Origin: Bacteroidetes bacterium UBA2322
GTDB taxonomy: Bacteria; Bacteroidota; Bacteroidia; Chitinophagales; UBA2359
NCBI GenBank assembly: GCA_002345145.1
Contig: DDVC01000073.1
Location: 1-64,000, forward strand
Reading direction: 5' to 3'
DNA length: 64,000 nt
The position numbers and the translations under genes are program-made. The notes under the pieces were generated by a model that saw only the letters and a list, made by a program, of their open reading frames with translations, made no database searches and had not been told where the DNA came from. This document shows, one piece after another, positions 43,391-52,251 of the stretch; positions within the stretch are counted from its first letter, which is position 1, and each line of letters opens with the position of its first letter.

Positions 43391-44386
43391 TTAGTTGCCC
43401 TTAGGCTGTTGTGTGGCAGAGGTATCGGCAGGAGCGGTTTTTGTGGTATCGGTAGCGGCAGGCGCATTACCGGCAGCAGCATTGGCAGGCTGATACAATT
43501 GCCCTTCTTGCTGTTTGGCATTGGGCGGATTGGTGCCTCGTAAGGTTTCTAAATAACTGGCTACTTCCTGCATTTTTTGGGGTTTGAGCATGGTTTTCCA
43601 TGCAATCATACCTTTTGCTACTACCCCATTAGCAATGGTGTTGTAAATACTGGCAAAATCTCCGCCATGAATCCAATAACTATCGGTAAGGTTAGGACCT
43701 ACGCCGCCTTCGCCGGCAGCGCCATGGCAACTGGCACAGTTGGCAGCATAAATGCTTTTACCACTTGCAATACTCCCCCCATCGGTAAGAGGCGCTAACT
43801 TAGAAAGGTCAAAACCTTGTCCTTTTGCTTCTAAGGCTTTTTGATGGGCAATTTGGGCTATGCGGGCTTCTTCTACTTCGTTGTTATATTCGGCAGCCTG
43901 CGAAGGACCAGTTCCTAATACGTGGTAGTGTAGCAGGTAAACCACGCTAAAGAAAATGGTAACATAAAACATATATACCCACCAAGGCGGCAAACTGTTA
44001 TCCAATTCTTTAATGCCGTCATAGTCATGGTCAAGTAGTACATCTTTTTCGCGCTCAACCGGTACGGCATCGGTAAGAGCGTGCATCATGTTTTGCCACC
44101 ACGTTTTTTGGTTGGCAGCCATTTTTTCCTCTACTGCGCCAATGTCTATGCCTTTTTCGGCAAAGTACATTTTGTGCAACTCCCCGCTGAGCAGTTTAAT
44201 AATGCGGTAAAGGGTAAACATGACCAGCAAAATAGCCGCACCAGCCACTAAAAGAATAACCAAAGCTATCTTTTCGGCGCTCAACATAGCGGGCGCTGCC
44301 GTTGCTGCTGTATCTTGAGCCCAAGCAGGCATGCCTGCCCCTATAACTGCAAACAGTAAAAACAGAATATGATTGATGTGTTTCAT
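43391..44386 (-). CDS. ccoP: cbb3-type cytochrome oxidase subunit III, monohaem form
   Basis: A 331-residue protein. A signal-like start is followed by membrane segment 1 (about 40-60) and segment 2 (about 136-157). One cytochrome c domain has CASCH (C217, C220, H221) and ends in LETLRGTNPP. Canonical CcoP has two haems; only one CxxCH exists here, so this is a single-haem version. The last 45 residues are Ala/Thr/Pro-rich and low-complexity. It transfers electrons from soluble cytochrome c to the CcoNO core. The extra first membrane segment resembles the separate 73-aa gene upstream. Confidence 0.9.
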   Translation of the reverse strand: MKHINHILFLLFAVIGAGMPAWAQDTAATAAPAMLSAEKIALVILLVAGAAILLVMFTLYRIIKLLSGELHKMYFAEKGIDIGAVEEKMAANQKTWWQNMMHALTDAVPVEREKDVLLDHDYDGIKELDNSLPPWWVYMFYVTIFFSVVYLLHYHVLGTGPSQAAEYNNEVEEARIAQIAHQKALEAKGQGFDLSKLAPLTDGGSIASGKSIYAANCASCHGAAGEGGVGPNLTDSYWIHGGDFASIYNTIANGVVAKGMIAWKTMLKPQKMQEVASYLETLRGTNPPNAKQQEGQLYQPANAAAGNAPAATDTTKTAPADTSATQQPKGN

Positions 44387-44428
44387 TGTGTTAATGGTTG
44401 GTTAAATTGTAAAGTTCCTTAATTGCTT

Positions 44429-44650
44429 TTAGGCGTTTTTTCGGTTTGCTTGTTTTCTGAGCTCGCCACTCAGCGTGGTAACTGCTTTTAATACAATGTA
44501 AACGGCTGCAATAACTACAATACCTGTAACAATGGTGAGTAGCAATAACATGTTTTCTTGGGTTGCAGCTCCTTGTGCAGCATCTTGTGCCAACAAAGGC
44601 AGCGTAAGAAAAAGCGCTAATATGCCGGTTAAAATTTTATGGTGGTTCAT
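44429..44650 (-). CDS. Small membrane protein paralogous to the CcoP N-terminus
   Basis: A 73-residue protein with signal (KILTGILALFLTLPLLAQ) and one membrane segment (MLLLLTIVTGIVVIAAVYIV) ending LSGELRKQANRKNA. Its layout and the closing LSGEL(R/H)K match residues 1-72 of CcoP encoded right after it, so it looks like a duplicate of that region without the haem domain. It lies within the oxidase transcript, 42 nt before ccoP. It could replace a small single-helix subunit of the oxidase. Function is inferred from position alone. Confidence 0.75.
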   Translation of the reverse strand: MNHHKILTGILALFLTLPLLAQDAAQGAATQENMLLLLTIVTGIVVIAAVYIVLKAVTTLSGELRKQANRKNA

Positions 44651-44690
44651 GATTGTTAGTACTTAAAAAGGTGAGAGAAACGAAAAATAT

Positions 44691-44885
44691 CTATGACTGT
44701 TCGGGAGAGTCGGAAACAGCAGGTACACCGTCGTTTAAAGGTAAATCAGACATGTGCTGAATGTAACTGTCGTTTCTTTTTTTAATCCAAATAGCCATCA
44801 GTACAAAGAAAGTAATAAATACAATCAAGGCAAAAACAGCTAACGGAGCTACACTTTCAAGTGATTGAAGTATTTGCTTGTACAT
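44691..44885 (-). CDS. ccoQ: CcoQ-like small subunit of cbb3 oxidase
   Basis: A 64-residue single-helix protein from the ATG at 44885: MYKQILQSLESVAPLAVFAL, then a hydrophobic stretch ending MAIWIKKRNDSY, followed by an acidic tail. CcoQ/FixQ proteins are of this size and topology (one membrane helix then a charged tail) and sit between ccoO and ccoP, as here. They stabilise CcoP in the complex. A longer version reaching 44999 would include an RNA hairpin region and is rejected. Confidence 0.8.
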   Translation of the reverse strand: MYKQILQSLESVAPLAVFALIVFITFFVLMAIWIKKRNDSYIQHMSDLPLNDGVPAVSDSPEQS

Positions 44886-44932
44886 AAACGTTTGTTTTAA
44901 AGTTGGGCAGGGTGCAATGATGAAAACAGATA

Positions 44933-44990
44933 AGTAACGGGTTTTTCCTTTTCTCTTTTGTAAAGAGTTTGAAGAAACAAACCCGTTACT
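44933..44990 (-). ncRNA. Nested hairpin in the ccoNO-ccoQ gap
   Basis: Perfect 12-bp outer stem (agtaacgggttt with aaacccgttact) and a 6-bp inner stem (44953-44958 with 44962-44967). There is no U tract on the minus strand, so it is not a simple terminator. It may protect the 3' end of processed ccoNO mRNA. Confidence 0.5.
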
Positions 44991-45048
44991 GTTATACACA
45001 CATCACACTCCACATTATTGTACTATGGTTGTTAAACGTTTAGTTAAA

Positions 45049-47232
45049 TTAAGGTTGGGGAGAACCTGCATTACCGGTGTTGCCGCCGGCATTATTCTGC
45101 CCTGTTTGGGTTTCGTCTTTTACCTTAATATCAGTACCCATGCGTTGCAAGTAAGCTATTAAAGCTATGATTTCTTTATTGCTGGGCGTTTCAATTTTGT
45201 TAGCCTTTAGGTCGGCAGCTATTTGGTCGGCTTGTTTTTGCAAATCGGTAACAGCTATTTGGTCATAACCTTCGCTGTAAGGAACGCCCAAGAGTTGCAT
45301 AACTCGTATTTTTTTAGGAGTGAGCGATACATCAAGGTCGTTATCAAGCAGCCACGGATACGCAGGCATGAGTGAACCGGGCGACATGCTTTGGGGCTCA
45401 TACATGTGGTTGTAATGCCAAGCATTGGGATACTTGCCGCCTATGCGATGCAAATCGGGACCGGTACGCTTAGAACCCCACTGGAACGGGTGGTCATATA
45501 CAAACTCGCCCGATTTAGAGTACTCGCCATATCTTTCGGTTTCGGAACGGAACGGACGAATCATTTGCGAGTGGCAGGTATAACAACCCTCGCGCACATA
45601 AATATCGCGTCCTTCTAATTCAAGCGGCGTATAGGGTTTTACCGATGCAATGGTAGGAATGTTTGATTTAATCATAAACATAGGCACCATTTCAATAATG
45701 CCGCCAATGGCTACCATAATTAAGCTAAGCACCAGCATTTGTATAGGGCGACGTTCAATCCAGCGGTGCCAGTGTCCTGTAGGTACTACTTCGTTTTTAT
45801 CTAAGGCGGGCGCTTCGGCAGCTTCATTGGCAATAAAACTGCCGGCAGCTACCGTTTTATACATATTGTAAGCCATAATAAGTACGCCTACAAGGTAAAT
45901 GCCGCCGCCAAATGAACGCATGGCATACATAGGCACAATTTGGATTACGGTTTCAAGAAAGTTGGGGTAAAGCAGCGTACCTTCGGCGGTAAACTGTTTC
46001 CACATAAGGCTTTGGGTAAAACCCGCCCAATACATGGGAACGGCATAAAAAATGATGCCTAAGGTGCCAATCCAAAAGTGAATGTTTGCCAACTTTTGGG
46101 AGTAAAGTTTGGTGTTGAACATTTTTGGGAACAGCCAGTAAAACATACCAAAGGTAAGGAAACCGTTCCAACCCAGTGCGCCTACGTGTACGTGTGCAAT
46201 AGTCCAGTCAGTAAAATGGCTGATGGCATTTACATTTTTGAGCGACAGCATCGGGCCTTCAAAGGTGGACATACCATAAGCGGTAATGGCTACCACAAAA
46301 AATTTAAGCACCGGCTCGTTGCGCACCCTATCCCAAGCGCCGCGCAGGGTAAGCAAACCATTTATCATACCCCCCCAAGATGGGGCAATAAGCATTACCG
46401 AGAATACGGTACCCAAAGACTGTGCCCAATCGGGTAAAGAGCTATAGAGCAAGTGGTGCGGTCCAGCCCAAATATATATAAAAATCAATGCCCAAAAGTG
46501 AATGATAGATAACCGATAGGAGTAAACCGGACGGTTGATGGCTTTGGGCACAAAGTAGTACATTAGCCCCAGATAAGGTGTGGTAAGAAAAAATGCTACG
46601 GCATTATGCCCATACCACCACTGTACCAACGCATCTTGTACGCCGGCGTAAATGGGATAACTTTTTAGGAATGAAACCGGAATGGCAAGGCTGTTTACTA
46701 TATGTAACATAGCAACCGTAATCCATGTGGCTATAAAAAACCAAATGGCTACATACAAGTGCCTCTCGCGGCGTTTTAATATAGTACCTATCATATTTAC
46801 CCCAAAAATAACCCACACAAGGGCAATGGCAATATCAATAGGCCACTCTAACTCGGCGTATTCTTTACTTACCGTATAACCCAAAGCAAGCGTTACTGCG
46901 GCAGCCACAATAATTAACTGCCAACCCCAAAAGTGGATTTTAGAGAGTGTATCGCTAAAAATTCGGGTTTTGAGCAGTCGTTGTAAAGAATAATATACGC
47001 CGGCAAAAATACCGTTACCTACAAATGCAAATATCACCGCATTGGTGTGAATGGGGCGAATGTGACTAAATGTAAGTAAATGCGTATAATTGCTGAAATT
47101 CAGCGCCGGGATAATCATCTGCAAGGTAAGCAGAAACCCGACTGTCATGCCTATTATGCCCCAAAACATGGTGGCATACGCAAAGTTGCGGACATGCACA
47201 TTGTCGTAATGAAATTGTTCAATTTGACCCAT
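45049..47232 (-). CDS. ccoN: Fused cbb3-type cytochrome oxidase subunits I and II (CcoNO)
   Basis: A 727-residue fusion. About the first 480 residues are the 12-helix haem-copper subunit CcoN, with the CuB/haem b3 histidine region IHFWALIFIYIWAGPHHLLY and VVAITAYGMSTFEGPMLSLK. After a linker and another helix (about 500), a CcoO domain carries the haem c motif EGCYTCHSQMIRPF (near residue 550) and the end IALIAYLQRMGTDI. The N/O fusion is characteristic of Bacteroidota. It reduces oxygen with high affinity and pumps protons. It follows ccoS by 48 nt and precedes ccoQ. Confidence 0.95.
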   Translation of the reverse strand: MGQIEQFHYDNVHVRNFAYATMFWGIIGMTVGFLLTLQMIIPALNFSNYTHLLTFSHIRPIHTNAVIFAFVGNGIFAGVYYSLQRLLKTRIFSDTLSKIHFWGWQLIIVAAAVTLALGYTVSKEYAELEWPIDIAIALVWVIFGVNMIGTILKRRERHLYVAIWFFIATWITVAMLHIVNSLAIPVSFLKSYPIYAGVQDALVQWWYGHNAVAFFLTTPYLGLMYYFVPKAINRPVYSYRLSIIHFWALIFIYIWAGPHHLLYSSLPDWAQSLGTVFSVMLIAPSWGGMINGLLTLRGAWDRVRNEPVLKFFVVAITAYGMSTFEGPMLSLKNVNAISHFTDWTIAHVHVGALGWNGFLTFGMFYWLFPKMFNTKLYSQKLANIHFWIGTLGIIFYAVPMYWAGFTQSLMWKQFTAEGTLLYPNFLETVIQIVPMYAMRSFGGGIYLVGVLIMAYNMYKTVAAGSFIANEAAEAPALDKNEVVPTGHWHRWIERRPIQMLVLSLIMVAIGGIIEMVPMFMIKSNIPTIASVKPYTPLELEGRDIYVREGCYTCHSQMIRPFRSETERYGEYSKSGEFVYDHPFQWGSKRTGPDLHRIGGKYPNAWHYNHMYEPQSMSPGSLMPAYPWLLDNDLDVSLTPKKIRVMQLLGVPYSEGYDQIAVTDLQKQADQIAADLKANKIETPSNKEIIALIAYLQRMGTDIKVKDETQTGQNNAGGNTGNAGSPQP

Positions 47233-47280
47233 AATTCAACTCGTTGGTTGTGAGTTACTAAATATGTAATGGTGCGTAAG

Positions 47281-47454
47281 TTATGGTTTGGTTTTTTCGT
47301 TTTTCTCTTTTTTAGTTCCGTCATCAAAAAGCATGCGCACCGAAGGGGTGTAATCGTCATCGTACTGCCCATTGCGCACTGCCCAAATAAAAGCGCCCAA
47401 AAAACAAGCCGCCACTACAATACTGGCAATGATTAAGAAAAAAATGGCGCTCAT
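47281..47454 (-). CDS. ccoS: cbb3 oxidase maturation protein CcoS
   Basis: A 57-residue protein read on the minus strand from the ATG at 47454: MSAIFFLIIASIVVAACFLG followed by AFIWAVRNGQYDDDYTPSVR and a Lys-rich tail. The single N-terminal helix and the segment F.WAV..GQ.DD are the CcoS signature. CcoS is needed for haem/Cu insertion into CcoN. It is easily missed because of its size. It is the first gene of the oxidase transcript, directly behind the promoter and FNR-like box. Confidence 0.92.
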   Translation of the reverse strand: MSAIFFLIIASIVVAACFLGAFIWAVRNGQYDDDYTPSVRMLFDDGTKKEKNEKTKP

Positions 47455-47483
47455 GTGTTTGCTTTTAAATTAAAATAACGGTG

Positions 47484-47491
47484 CAAAGTTA
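47484..47491 (-). promoter_or_regulatory. Bacteroidota -7 box (TAACTTTG, - strand) for the ccoS operon
   Basis: Perfect TAnnTTTG on the minus strand, 30 nt before the ccoS ATG. No TTTG-type -33 element lies at normal distance, which fits a need for an activator. Confidence 0.6.
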
Positions 47492-47512
47492 TTGGGGTTG
47501 GTTTGATTGGTA

Positions 47513-47528
47513 AATGACTTTTGTCACT
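47513..47528. promoter_or_regulatory. CRP/FNR-type operator TGAC-N4-GTCA
   Basis: The palindrome TGACTTTTGTCA (47515-47526) is centred at 47520.5. With the start site near 47477 the centre is at about -43, the class II activator position. Oxygen-dependent control of cbb3 oxidase by CRP/FNR proteins is well known; the regulator itself is not in the window. Confidence 0.55.
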
Positions 47529-47762
47529 TTGGCTGTTTATTTTCTCAAAAAAGTGAAAAAATGTTAAAAAAGGGGGCTGTTGTTTACCAAGCCAATGAAA
47601 AAACATAAAATTTACATGCTTTATCTGACTTCCCTATATGCAGGTATTTTGTTAAACGTTAATCGTAAGGTATGTAGGCGCTAAACACTGTTGTTTTTTT
47701 GGGTAATTTGGAAGCGCTAAAGCAGTTGCTTATGGTTCGTATTGGGGTATAGCTCAGAGCTA

Positions 47763-47802
47763 AAAAAGCGCAACTCTCCTTTGCAGAAAGTTGCGCTTTT
47801 TA
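47763..47802 (-). terminator. Rho-independent terminator after the acyl-CoA dehydrogenase gene
   Basis: 12-13 bp stem (aaaaagcgcaact with agttgcgcttttt), T-rich on both strands, 30 nt past the stop at 47832. Confidence 0.85.
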
Positions 47803-47831
47803 TGATTCAGGCTTTAACAGCCATGGTGTTC

Positions 47832-49637
47832 TTAGAAACAGTATTTTTCGGCGGCTATTACCTTATCGGCAATGCGGCGGCGGGCAGCTACGGTGTTGTA
47901 AGGCTGGTATTTGGTAAAGCGTTTTAAGCCCATGAGCATCATTTGCTGTTCGTCGCCTTCGGTAAAGGCACAAATAGCATGTTTGCCGTGTAGGTTTATA
48001 CGCTCCATGCCGTCTGAAAACAGGGTGCGCACCATGTCTAATTGCGTTTCGCAAGCCTGTTCGCCTTGTAGGTTAATGAGTTTTTCGGTGCGCAGCATTG
48101 CTGATTCGCAGGCTAAAATTTCAATCAACATATCGGTAACGCTCATGATAATTTCCTGCTCTTTGGCTAATTTTTGCATAAACTTTTGCACAGCAAAACC
48201 GGCAATCATCAGCACCGCTTTTTTGGCGTTGCGAAGCGCTTTTTTCTCGGCAGCAAAAACAGTGTCATCATCATCAGCGCCAAAATCGGGAATAGACATG
48301 AGTTCTTTTTGAACTGCCATAGCCGGTGTCATCAGGTCAAGTTCGCCGCGCATGGCTTTTTTGAGCAGCATATCTACCGTAAGGAGGCGGTTAATTTCGT
48401 TAGTACCTTCAAAAATGCGGTTAATACGGCTATCGCGGTAGGCGCGCGCTATGGGATACTCTTCGGAGAAACCATTACCGCCGTAAATTTGCACGGCTTC
48501 GTCCACCACAAAATCCAGCACTTCAGAACCAAATACTTTTAAAATAGAACACTCAATGGCGTACTCTTCGGCAGCAATGAGTTTTGCCTGGATTTCATCG
48601 GTTCCTTGTGTCACTAAGGAGGCAATTTTTTGATGCAGTAAATCAGAAACCCGATAATTTACCGATTCTAACGCAAAAATCCGAATGGCTTGTTCTGCTA
48701 ATTTATGCTTAATAGCTCCAAAATTTGAAATTGATTGTCCAAACTGTTGGCGTTCGTTTGCATATTTAATAGCCATTTCAAAAGCGCGTTTAGCTCCGCC
48801 GCAAACCATTACGCCTAATTTAAAGCGCCCAATGTTTAGCACGTTAAAAGCAATTTTATGCCCCTCTCCTATTTTACCCAGCACATTTTCTTTGGGCACT
48901 TTTACCCCTTCAAAAAACACTTGTCGGGTAGAGGAGCCTTTGATACCCATTTTGTCTTCCTCATTGCCCAAGCGGATATTGGGAGAGTTGGCATCAACTA
49001 AAAAGCCGGTAAACAGTTTGCCGTCTATTTTGGCAAAAACGGTAAACAAGTTGGCAAAACCGGAGTTGGTAATCCACATTTTTTGACCTTCCAACAGGTA
49101 GTATTCTTGACCGTTTTCATCGGTTTGGAGGGTAGCTTTGGTGCGCGCTGCCAGAGCATCAGAGCCTGAGCCGGGTTCGGTAAGGCAGTAGGCTGCTTTA
49201 ATTTCGCCGGTAGCTAATTTGGGCAGATATTGTTGTTTTTGTTCGGCAGTACCAAAATACAGTACCGGCAATGTGCCAATACCGGTATGTGCCGCCAACG
49301 ATACGCCAAATGAATGGCTTGCACCCAACACTTCGGTAAGCAGGGTTTCTGTATTGAGGTCTATGCCCATACCTCCGTATTCTTCGGGAATAGCGGCTCC
49401 AAGCAGCCCAAGTTCGCCGGCTATATCCATCAGTTGTACGGTTAAGCCGGGTTCTTGTTTGTCTATGCGTATTACATTTGGCCAGATGTGTTTTTCCAAA
49501 TACTCCTTAGCCATGTTTGCAAACATGAGCTGCTCTTCATTCAGGTCTTCGGGGGTAAATACTTCTTGGGCAGCGCTCTCGCTAACAAGAAACTCGCCGC
49601 CATTAAGTATCTTTTTTACTTTTTCTGCTACTTCCAT
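47832..49637 (-). CDS. Acyl-CoA dehydrogenase family protein
   Basis: A 601-residue flavoenzyme from the ATG at 49637. The acyl-CoA dehydrogenase core occupies residues 20-420: signature AYCLTEPGSGSDALA (FAD/substrate region) and QIYGGNGFSEEYPIARAYRD (C-terminal signature 2, followed by EGTNEINR). A C-terminal extension of about 180 residues, as in the VLCAD/ACAD9-like group, contains AFTEGDEQQMMLMGLKRF. It catalyses the first step of fatty acid beta-oxidation. No other beta-oxidation gene is adjacent. The extension suggests membrane association by analogy to VLCAD. Confidence 0.92.
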   Translation of the reverse strand: MEVAEKVKKILNGGEFLVSESAAQEVFTPEDLNEEQLMFANMAKEYLEKHIWPNVIRIDKQEPGLTVQLMDIAGELGLLGAAIPEEYGGMGIDLNTETLLTEVLGASHSFGVSLAAHTGIGTLPVLYFGTAEQKQQYLPKLATGEIKAAYCLTEPGSGSDALAARTKATLQTDENGQEYYLLEGQKMWITNSGFANLFTVFAKIDGKLFTGFLVDANSPNIRLGNEEDKMGIKGSSTRQVFFEGVKVPKENVLGKIGEGHKIAFNVLNIGRFKLGVMVCGGAKRAFEMAIKYANERQQFGQSISNFGAIKHKLAEQAIRIFALESVNYRVSDLLHQKIASLVTQGTDEIQAKLIAAEEYAIECSILKVFGSEVLDFVVDEAVQIYGGNGFSEEYPIARAYRDSRINRIFEGTNEINRLLTVDMLLKKAMRGELDLMTPAMAVQKELMSIPDFGADDDDTVFAAEKKALRNAKKAVLMIAGFAVQKFMQKLAKEQEIIMSVTDMLIEILACESAMLRTEKLINLQGEQACETQLDMVRTLFSDGMERINLHGKHAICAFTEGDEQQMMLMGLKRFTKYQPYNTVAARRRIADKVIAAEKYCF

Positions 49638-50197
49638 AAACAAAGATATTGATTGGTTAATGAATAATTTGCGATGTAGGGAGAATAATTCAAAACGAAG
49701 GTTTGGTTAAAACGGTTAAAAGCTCGATTTTGTTTACCCTTTTTCTACCCAAAAACTACCTGTCGTTTGATATTGCCCTTCAAAGTTAGGGCGAATTTTT
49801 CAGTAGTACTACTTTTAAACCTCCTTTTTTTAGAAAAATTGTACTTTTTTGTACAAAAATCTCCTAAAACAAGCGTTTTTACCCCATTTTTTGCGTTCTG
49901 CGGTCATTTTACCCGCAAACTTTACCAAACAAACGTTTGGTTTATTAAAAAATGGGTAGTCAGTAGTGGGTACTAAATCCATTCGTAATTCTTAATCATT
50001 TACCCAATTGAGTAGAAACAGGGTATGCCCTGTTATACGTTATGTTTTAAAAATCGGCGCTAATCAGCCGCATCAGTGTTATCTTTGTGCTAATGCATGC
50101 CAGTTTTTACGTTGCCTTCTTTGCGCAAAATGTTACCAATTAGCCGAAAAATAAGCTATAAATTTATATTAAAGTATGTGTCCGCTTAAATACCCGA
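49638..50197. other. 560-bp gap with several small hairpins, no gene seen
   Basis: AT-rich. It includes accaaac-aaac-gtttggt (49924-49941), aacaggg-tatg-ccctgtt (50017-50034), and a ttgtac/gtacaa pair near 49838-49857. The words actgactaccc and attacgaa (minus strand, 49955-49995) repeat a sequence at 41025-41080. No ribosome-binding site or coding frame convinced me. Confidence 0.4.
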
Positions 50198-51850
50198 TTA
50201 GGAAAGGTATTTACCCACAATGGGCATACGCCTACCTACCCCAAAAGCCTTTGCCGATAGGCGTAAAATAGGCGGCGTTTGGTGGCGTTTGTACTCATTG
50301 GTATTCACTAATTTGAGGGTTCGGGCTACTAATTTGGGGTCAAAACCCATAGCTATCAGTTCCTTGGGTCCTTGTCTGTTTTCTATGTATTGAAACAATA
50401 CCTGGTCAAGTTCGTGGTATTCGGGCAGCGAGTCACTGTCTTTTTGGTTGGGTCTAAGCTCAGCAGAGGGGGCTTTGGTAAGGATATTATCGGGAATAAT
50501 TTTCTGCTCTCGGTTCAGGTATCGGCACAGGTCATACACTTCGGTTTTATACAAATCACCTATTACCGAAAGTCCGCCGCACATATCGCCATACAAAGTG
50601 CCATAACCTACTGCTGCCTCGCTTTTGTTGGAGGTATTGAGCAATATATAGCCAAACTTATTAGATAGAGCCATGAGTATGGTTGCTCTAATTCGGGCTT
50701 GAATGTTTTCTTCGGTAACGTCAAAGGGTTTGCCTTCAAACAGCGGCTCAAGGTTTTGCAGATAACTTTCATACATGGGCTGAATGGGCACAATATCATA
50801 AGGGCAACCCAAGTTTTGGGCTAATTGTACGGCATCGTCAATAGAATGGTCTGATGAAAATTGCGAAGGCATCAGTACGGCGCGCACATTTTGGCTGCCA
50901 AGTGCTTGCGCAGCAAGGGCAATAACCAGAGCAGAATCTACCCCGCCCGATAAGCCTAAAATAGCCTTTTTAAAACCCAATTTACCAAAATAGTCTTTAA
51001 TGCCTACCAATAAAGCCCGATGCAATAGGTCGGTTTTGTCTTTGGTTTGTTCGCCACTGCCCCATGTAGCAAGGGGTATGGGTTGGTTATGCTCATTTAG
51101 GTAGTAGTAGCGCATGGTTTCTTCAAAATAGGGGAGTTCGTCCATTACATTTGCCTCAGCATCTACCACCAACGACCCGCCATCAAAAATTAACTCGGTT
51201 TGTGCGCCTACACAGTTGGTATAAAAAATGGGCACTTTGTATCGGTTGGCATTGGCTTTAAGCGTGTGAATCCGTTCTTTTGCATGGTGGTGGTGAAAAG
51301 GTGAGGCAGAAAGATTTATCATCACATCGGGGTCTTGTTTTATGAGTTCGTCCATCGGGCTAATAGTGTAGAGCGGGTTTTCGTTGCCTACATTCCAAAT
51401 ATCTTCGCAAATGGTAAGGGCAATTCGTTTACCTTTATAATAGAAGGTTTCAAACTCCTTAGCCGGTTCAAAATACCGATACTCGTCAAAAATATCGTAA
51501 GTGGGCAATAATGCTTTGTGGGCAACATGCAAAATTTCGCCATTGGCTATAAAATAGGCAGAATTGAACAGGTCTTTACCCTCCACCATTGGGTTTACCG
51601 ATGGCGCACCTACTACCACCGCTATGCCCATGCTGTGCGCTTGAATGTGTTCAATAACCTCATGACAACGGCGAATAAAATCGGGAAATTCTAAAAAATC
51701 TCTTGGCGGATAACCGCATACTGCCAGTTCGCTAAAAATAATAAGGTCGGCTTTTTCAACTTTTGCCTCAGCTATGGCGGCTAAAATTTTGGCTTCATTG
51801 GCTTCAAAGTTGCCAATATGGTAATTTTGTTGTGCAATGGCAATTTTCAT
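50198..51850 (-). CDS. nadE: Glutamine-dependent NAD(+) synthetase
   Basis: A 550-residue two-domain enzyme from the ATG at 51850. The N-terminal nitrilase-fold glutaminase has Glu in IFSELAVCGYPPRDFL, Lys in HKALLPTYDIFDEYRYF and Cys in ALTICEDIWN. The C-terminal ATP-pyrophosphatase domain has the SGGVDS loop (KAILGLSGGVDSALVIALAA) and NTSNKSEAAVGYGTLYGD. It amidates nicotinic acid adenine dinucleotide using ammonia from glutamine. A TTG at 51859 lies too close to the -7 box to be the start. Confidence 0.95.
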   Translation of the reverse strand: MKIAIAQQNYHIGNFEANEAKILAAIAEAKVEKADLIIFSELAVCGYPPRDFLEFPDFIRRCHEVIEHIQAHSMGIAVVVGAPSVNPMVEGKDLFNSAYFIANGEILHVAHKALLPTYDIFDEYRYFEPAKEFETFYYKGKRIALTICEDIWNVGNENPLYTISPMDELIKQDPDVMINLSASPFHHHHAKERIHTLKANANRYKVPIFYTNCVGAQTELIFDGGSLVVDAEANVMDELPYFEETMRYYYLNEHNQPIPLATWGSGEQTKDKTDLLHRALLVGIKDYFGKLGFKKAILGLSGGVDSALVIALAAQALGSQNVRAVLMPSQFSSDHSIDDAVQLAQNLGCPYDIVPIQPMYESYLQNLEPLFEGKPFDVTEENIQARIRATILMALSNKFGYILLNTSNKSEAAVGYGTLYGDMCGGLSVIGDLYKTEVYDLCRYLNREQKIIPDNILTKAPSAELRPNQKDSDSLPEYHELDQVLFQYIENRQGPKELIAMGFDPKLVARTLKLVNTNEYKRHQTPPILRLSAKAFGVGRRMPIVGKYLS

Positions 51851-51866
51851 AATGTGCAAATTGGGT

Positions 51867-51874
51867 CAAAGGTA
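51867..51874 (-). promoter_or_regulatory. Bacteroidota -7 box (TACCTTTG, - strand) for nadE
   Basis: Perfect TAnnTTTG on the minus strand, 17 nt before the nadE ATG, so the leader is about 10 nt. Confidence 0.5.
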
Positions 51875-52251
51875 AAAGAAATGTGGTTAATGATGTGAAA
51901 ATAAGAAAAGTCTTAAAACGGTTACTTTGTGAAATGGTAATCGGAGAGTTTTTACAAGGTGTAATTATTACACTTACCTTGTTGTACTAAATACACTATT
52001 TGTATCTCAATAGTTCATTTTTAGGCAGTTTTTTTACCAAATTTTAGTTGTTAGTAGATAGTTTAGGCAGATAATGGTATTGGGTAGCCGCTTTTCAGTT
52101 TTCCTCATTCACCAAATCTGCTTACCTTTGTAACCGTATCGGTCAATACAGAAATGCTAATAGGAATACACTAACTTTTCTTTTCATTAGTGAAAACCGG
52201 TAGTCAGTTCAACCCAATACAACTTATAACCATCCATTTAAACCTACCTTT
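51875..52251. other. Divergent gap between nadE and the nucleoside phosphorylase gene
   Basis: It holds both promoters. A degenerate intergenic sequence (gttagtagatagt, near 52047-52061) shares the word actatctac with 41085-41093. No gene is seen. Confidence 0.35.
52123..52130 (+). promoter_or_regulatory. Bacteroidota -7 box (TACCTTTG) for the nucleoside phosphorylase
   Basis: Perfect TAnnTTTG, about 120 nt before the ATG at 52252; the leader would be long (about 115 nt). Confidence 0.45.

Noticed and set aside
44886..44999. N-terminal extension of the CcoQ-like protein
   Set aside because: It would translate the hairpin region; the ATG at 44885 gives the normal CcoQ size.
47735..47802. tRNA-like start (ggggtatagctcag) in the gap after the cco operon
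   Set aside because: It runs straight into a terminator hairpin and cannot form the D, anticodon and T arms.
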